From Apilactobacillus zhangqiuensis (GTDB lineage: Bacteria > Bacillota > Bacilli > Lactobacillales > Lactobacillaceae): a DNA stretch of 64,000 nt. The notes below the pieces were generated by a model. The model searched no databases and was not told where the DNA came from. It saw nothing but the letters and a program-made list of their open reading frames with translations. The stretch spans positions 186,001 through 250,000 of the forward strand of contig NZ_BPLK01000001.1 in assembly GCF_019656215.1 (NCBI RefSeq), written 5' to 3'. The stretch's first letter is position 1, and every line of letters begins with the position of its first letter. Positions 62,953 through 64,000 of the stretch are shown one piece after another. Both the position numbers and the translations under genes were made by a program.

Positions 62953-63206
62953 CAAAAAAACGCCCTTAATCTAATTTTACAATTAGACTAAGGGCGTCAT
63001 TCGACACGGTACCACCTTACATTCGTAGCTAAAAAAGCTACCTTGACGTACTAACATACGCTGACGCTGTAAGGGGCGTTCCCCATGCACTTTACTTTTG
63101 TTCAGTACATCGCTCGAAAGGGATTTTCATAACCTGATCAACGCTTCCTTTCACCAGACGAAGCTCGCTTTGGTTGATGGTAGTTATTACTCAACTTTCT
63201 CATCGC
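62953..63206 (-). promoter_or_regulatory. T-box leader upstream of brnQ copy 2, specifier ATC (Ile)
   Basis: The minus strand carries AAGGTGGTACCGTG (complement of 63004-63017), then the terminator stem ACGCCCTTAGTCTAAT/ATTAGATTAAGGGCGT with T-run. In Stem I, GAAA-ATC-C-CTTTCGAG gives the specifier ATC at 63124-63122 (Ile). The conserved TGTTAGTACG-like segment before the antiterminator is shared with the first T-box. Confidence 0.88.
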
Positions 63207-63391
63207 AATCGTTTATTTGTCATAATATTAAAACTAGATTAGAAAAAAGTCAAATCAATTTGGTAAAGAAGTTTAACCAATTTTATACTTTTCTTAATAA
63301 ACCTATTGAAACGACAGTGATATAATATTAATATACTATAAACCAAATAATAGCTGTCAATTTTTCAGTATGCATAGAGGAGATATATACA

Positions 63392-63706
63392 ATGAAGATT
63401 GATAATTATGTTCCAAAGAATCAACGAAGAGAAGTTTCTGACAAACGAATTCGTAATCTAAAAATTATGAGTAAAGTGGCTATCTTTACTTCATCACTAA
63501 TGTACATTGCTTACATTCCAGAAATTATGCAAAACTTTTCTGGTAACCCAGTTAGCCCAATTCAACCATTTGTTGCCACTATTAACGCTACCTTGTGGAC
63601 ACTATATGGTTGGTTTAAGACCTACAAAGATTGGCCTTTAATTATTTCAAATGTTCCGGGAGTTATTTTTGGTTTAATAACACTTGTTACGGTGTTTATT
63701 CATTAA
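63392..63706 (+). CDS. SemiSWEET/PQ-loop-family small transporter
   Basis: This 104-aa protein has three helices after a polar 25-residue N-terminus: VAIFTSSLMYIAYIPEIMQNFSG with the Tyr-x-x-Pro pattern that replaces PQ, then PFVATINATLWTLYGWFKTYKDW and LIISNVPGVIFGLITLVTVF. This three-helix unit is the SemiSWEET layout; such proteins dimerise to carry sugars. AGAGGAG precedes the ATG. Monocistronic. Substrate unknown. Confidence 0.82.
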   Translation: MKIDNYVPKNQRREVSDKRIRNLKIMSKVAIFTSSLMYIAYIPEIMQNFSGNPVSPIQPFVATINATLWTLYGWFKTYKDWPLIISNVPGVIFGLITLVTVFIH

Positions 63707-63721
63707 AAAGGCTTATGATGG

Positions 63722-63747
63722 CAGATCGTAAAACGGTCTGTTTTTTT
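63722..63747 (+). terminator. Terminator after the SemiSWEET-like gene
   Basis: CAGATCG/CGGTCTG (one G-U pair), loop of five, followed by TTTTTTT. Confidence 0.75.
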
Positions 63748-63749
63748 GT

Positions 63750-63778
63750 TTGCAAAAAAGAACATTTGTTCGTATAAT
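63750..63778 (+). promoter_or_regulatory. SOS promoter with a LexA box before the Y-family polymerase gene
   Basis: TTGCAA (63750-63755), 17 bases, TATAAT (63773-63778). The spacer holds AGAACATTTGTTCG (63759-63772), which matches the Gram-positive LexA (DinR) consensus CGAACRNRYGTTYG at 12 of 14 positions. Binding there would block RNA polymerase. Confidence 0.85.
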
Positions 63779-63805
63779 ATATTTTACTGAAAGGAGGAAC
63801 CGAAA

Positions 63806-64000
63806 ATGGATTATTCAAATGAACCCAAAGGGGTCTTTATGGTCATCGATAATAAGTCGTTTTATGCCAGTGTGGAGTGTGTTCAATTAGGCTTGAACCC
63901 ACTCACCGCTAGCCTAGTTGTGATGTCTGATCAAGACAATACTAACGGTGGATTGATCCTGGCATCTTCACCAACTGCCAAGAAAAGATTCCATATTACA
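63806..64000 (+). CDS. Y-family DNA polymerase, UmuC/DinB-like (N-terminus only; runs off the window)
   Basis: The first 65 residues are visible. GVFMVIDNKSFYASVECVQLGLNP is the N-terminal catalytic motif of Y-family lesion-bypass polymerases, with the first metal-binding Asp in VIDNKSFYASVE (usually D-x-x-x-F/Y). LVVMSDQDNTNGGLILASSP replaces the shorter Gly-rich strand of DinB, which suggests the UmuC/YqjW branch. AAGGAGG lies eight bases before the ATG and a LexA box controls the promoter. The gene continues beyond 64000. Confidence 0.88.
   Translation, partial: MDYSNEPKGVFMVIDNKSFYASVECVQLGLNPLTASLVVMSDQDNTNGGLILASSPTAKKRFHIT

Noticed and set aside
1-64000. CRISPR arrays, tRNA/rRNA genes, insertion sequences or prophage genes
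   Set aside because: No regularly spaced repeats, cloverleaf sequences, rRNA motifs, transposases or phage structural genes were seen on either strand.

Overview
The window comes from a low-G+C Gram-positive bacterium of the family Lactobacillaceae. The evidence is the gene families (PepN, DUF3278, SEC10/PgrA, LemA/TPM, paired catabolic acetolactate synthase and decarboxylase), strong AGGAGG-type ribosome binding sites, TTG/GTG starts, T-box leaders and short hairpin terminators with T-runs between most genes. The mix (a GH70 glucansucrase-like remnant, AlsS and AldB apart, class II fumarase, many small secreted or membrane proteins) fits a heterofermentative, plant- or insect-associated lineage such as Apilactobacillus or Fructilactobacillus. 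That genus-level placement is inference. No rRNA, tRNA, CRISPR array, insertion sequence or prophage is visible.

Layout. 1-3.1 kb is AT-rich accessory DNA: the 3' end of a large unidentified helical protein, then an XRE regulator with two DUF3278 membrane proteins. 3.1-8.3 kb has a YczE-like membrane protein, a stand-alone GH70 N-terminal fragment, aminopeptidase N and a D,D-carboxypeptidase. 8.3-19.75 kb is a complete eleven-gene purine operon, purEKCSQLFMNHD, behind a consensus promoter with two inverted PurBox-like sites. 19.8-23.2 kb has a DUF1003 gene broken by an in-frame stop and two paralogous MFS transporters with matching promoters. 23.2-36.4 kb is a series of short, terminator-separated units: Rrf2/NmrA, TM2 and DUF805 proteins, alsS with a divergent MarR gene and two palindromic operators, CAP-like secreted proteins, a YdcF-like protein, an efflux MFS and an old-yellow-enzyme oxidoreductase.

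36.4-40 kb has a TetR gene, a glpF aquaglyceroporin flanked by two long ORF-free stretches, and aldB. The stretch downstream of glpF has a consensus promoter (TTGACA-17-TATTAT), several hairpins and a strong terminator, predicting a non-coding RNA of about 690 nt. 40-45 kb has a Lys-rich secreted protein, a Met-rich DUF1541 protein, TauE/SafE with a divergent TetR and operator, a methyltransferase and a C26 amidotransferase. 45-49 kb has two OppA-like lipoproteins. The second lies behind what looks like a complete cysteine attenuator: promoter, 23-aa leader peptide with three consecutive Cys codons, alternative pairing and terminator. 49-58 kb has a polytopic membrane protein, two CPBP proteases, fumarase, PnuC, a TPR protein and the TPM/LemA pair. 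58-63.2 kb has two BrnQ transporters on the minus strand, each behind its own T-box, with specifier codons read as GTA (Val) and ATC (Ile). The window ends with a SemiSWEET-like protein and the start of an SOS-controlled Y-family polymerase.

How genes work together. The pur operon makes IMP from PRPP except for PurB, which is not in the window. AlsS and AldB convert pyruvate to acetoin. The two BrnQ genes and the Cys-leader oppA appear to couple uptake to the charging state of particular tRNAs. The strongest candidates for new biology are the Cys attenuator, the long ncRNA, the Val/Ile T-box pair with small ORFs after each T-box, and the shared promoter layout of the MFS paralogues.
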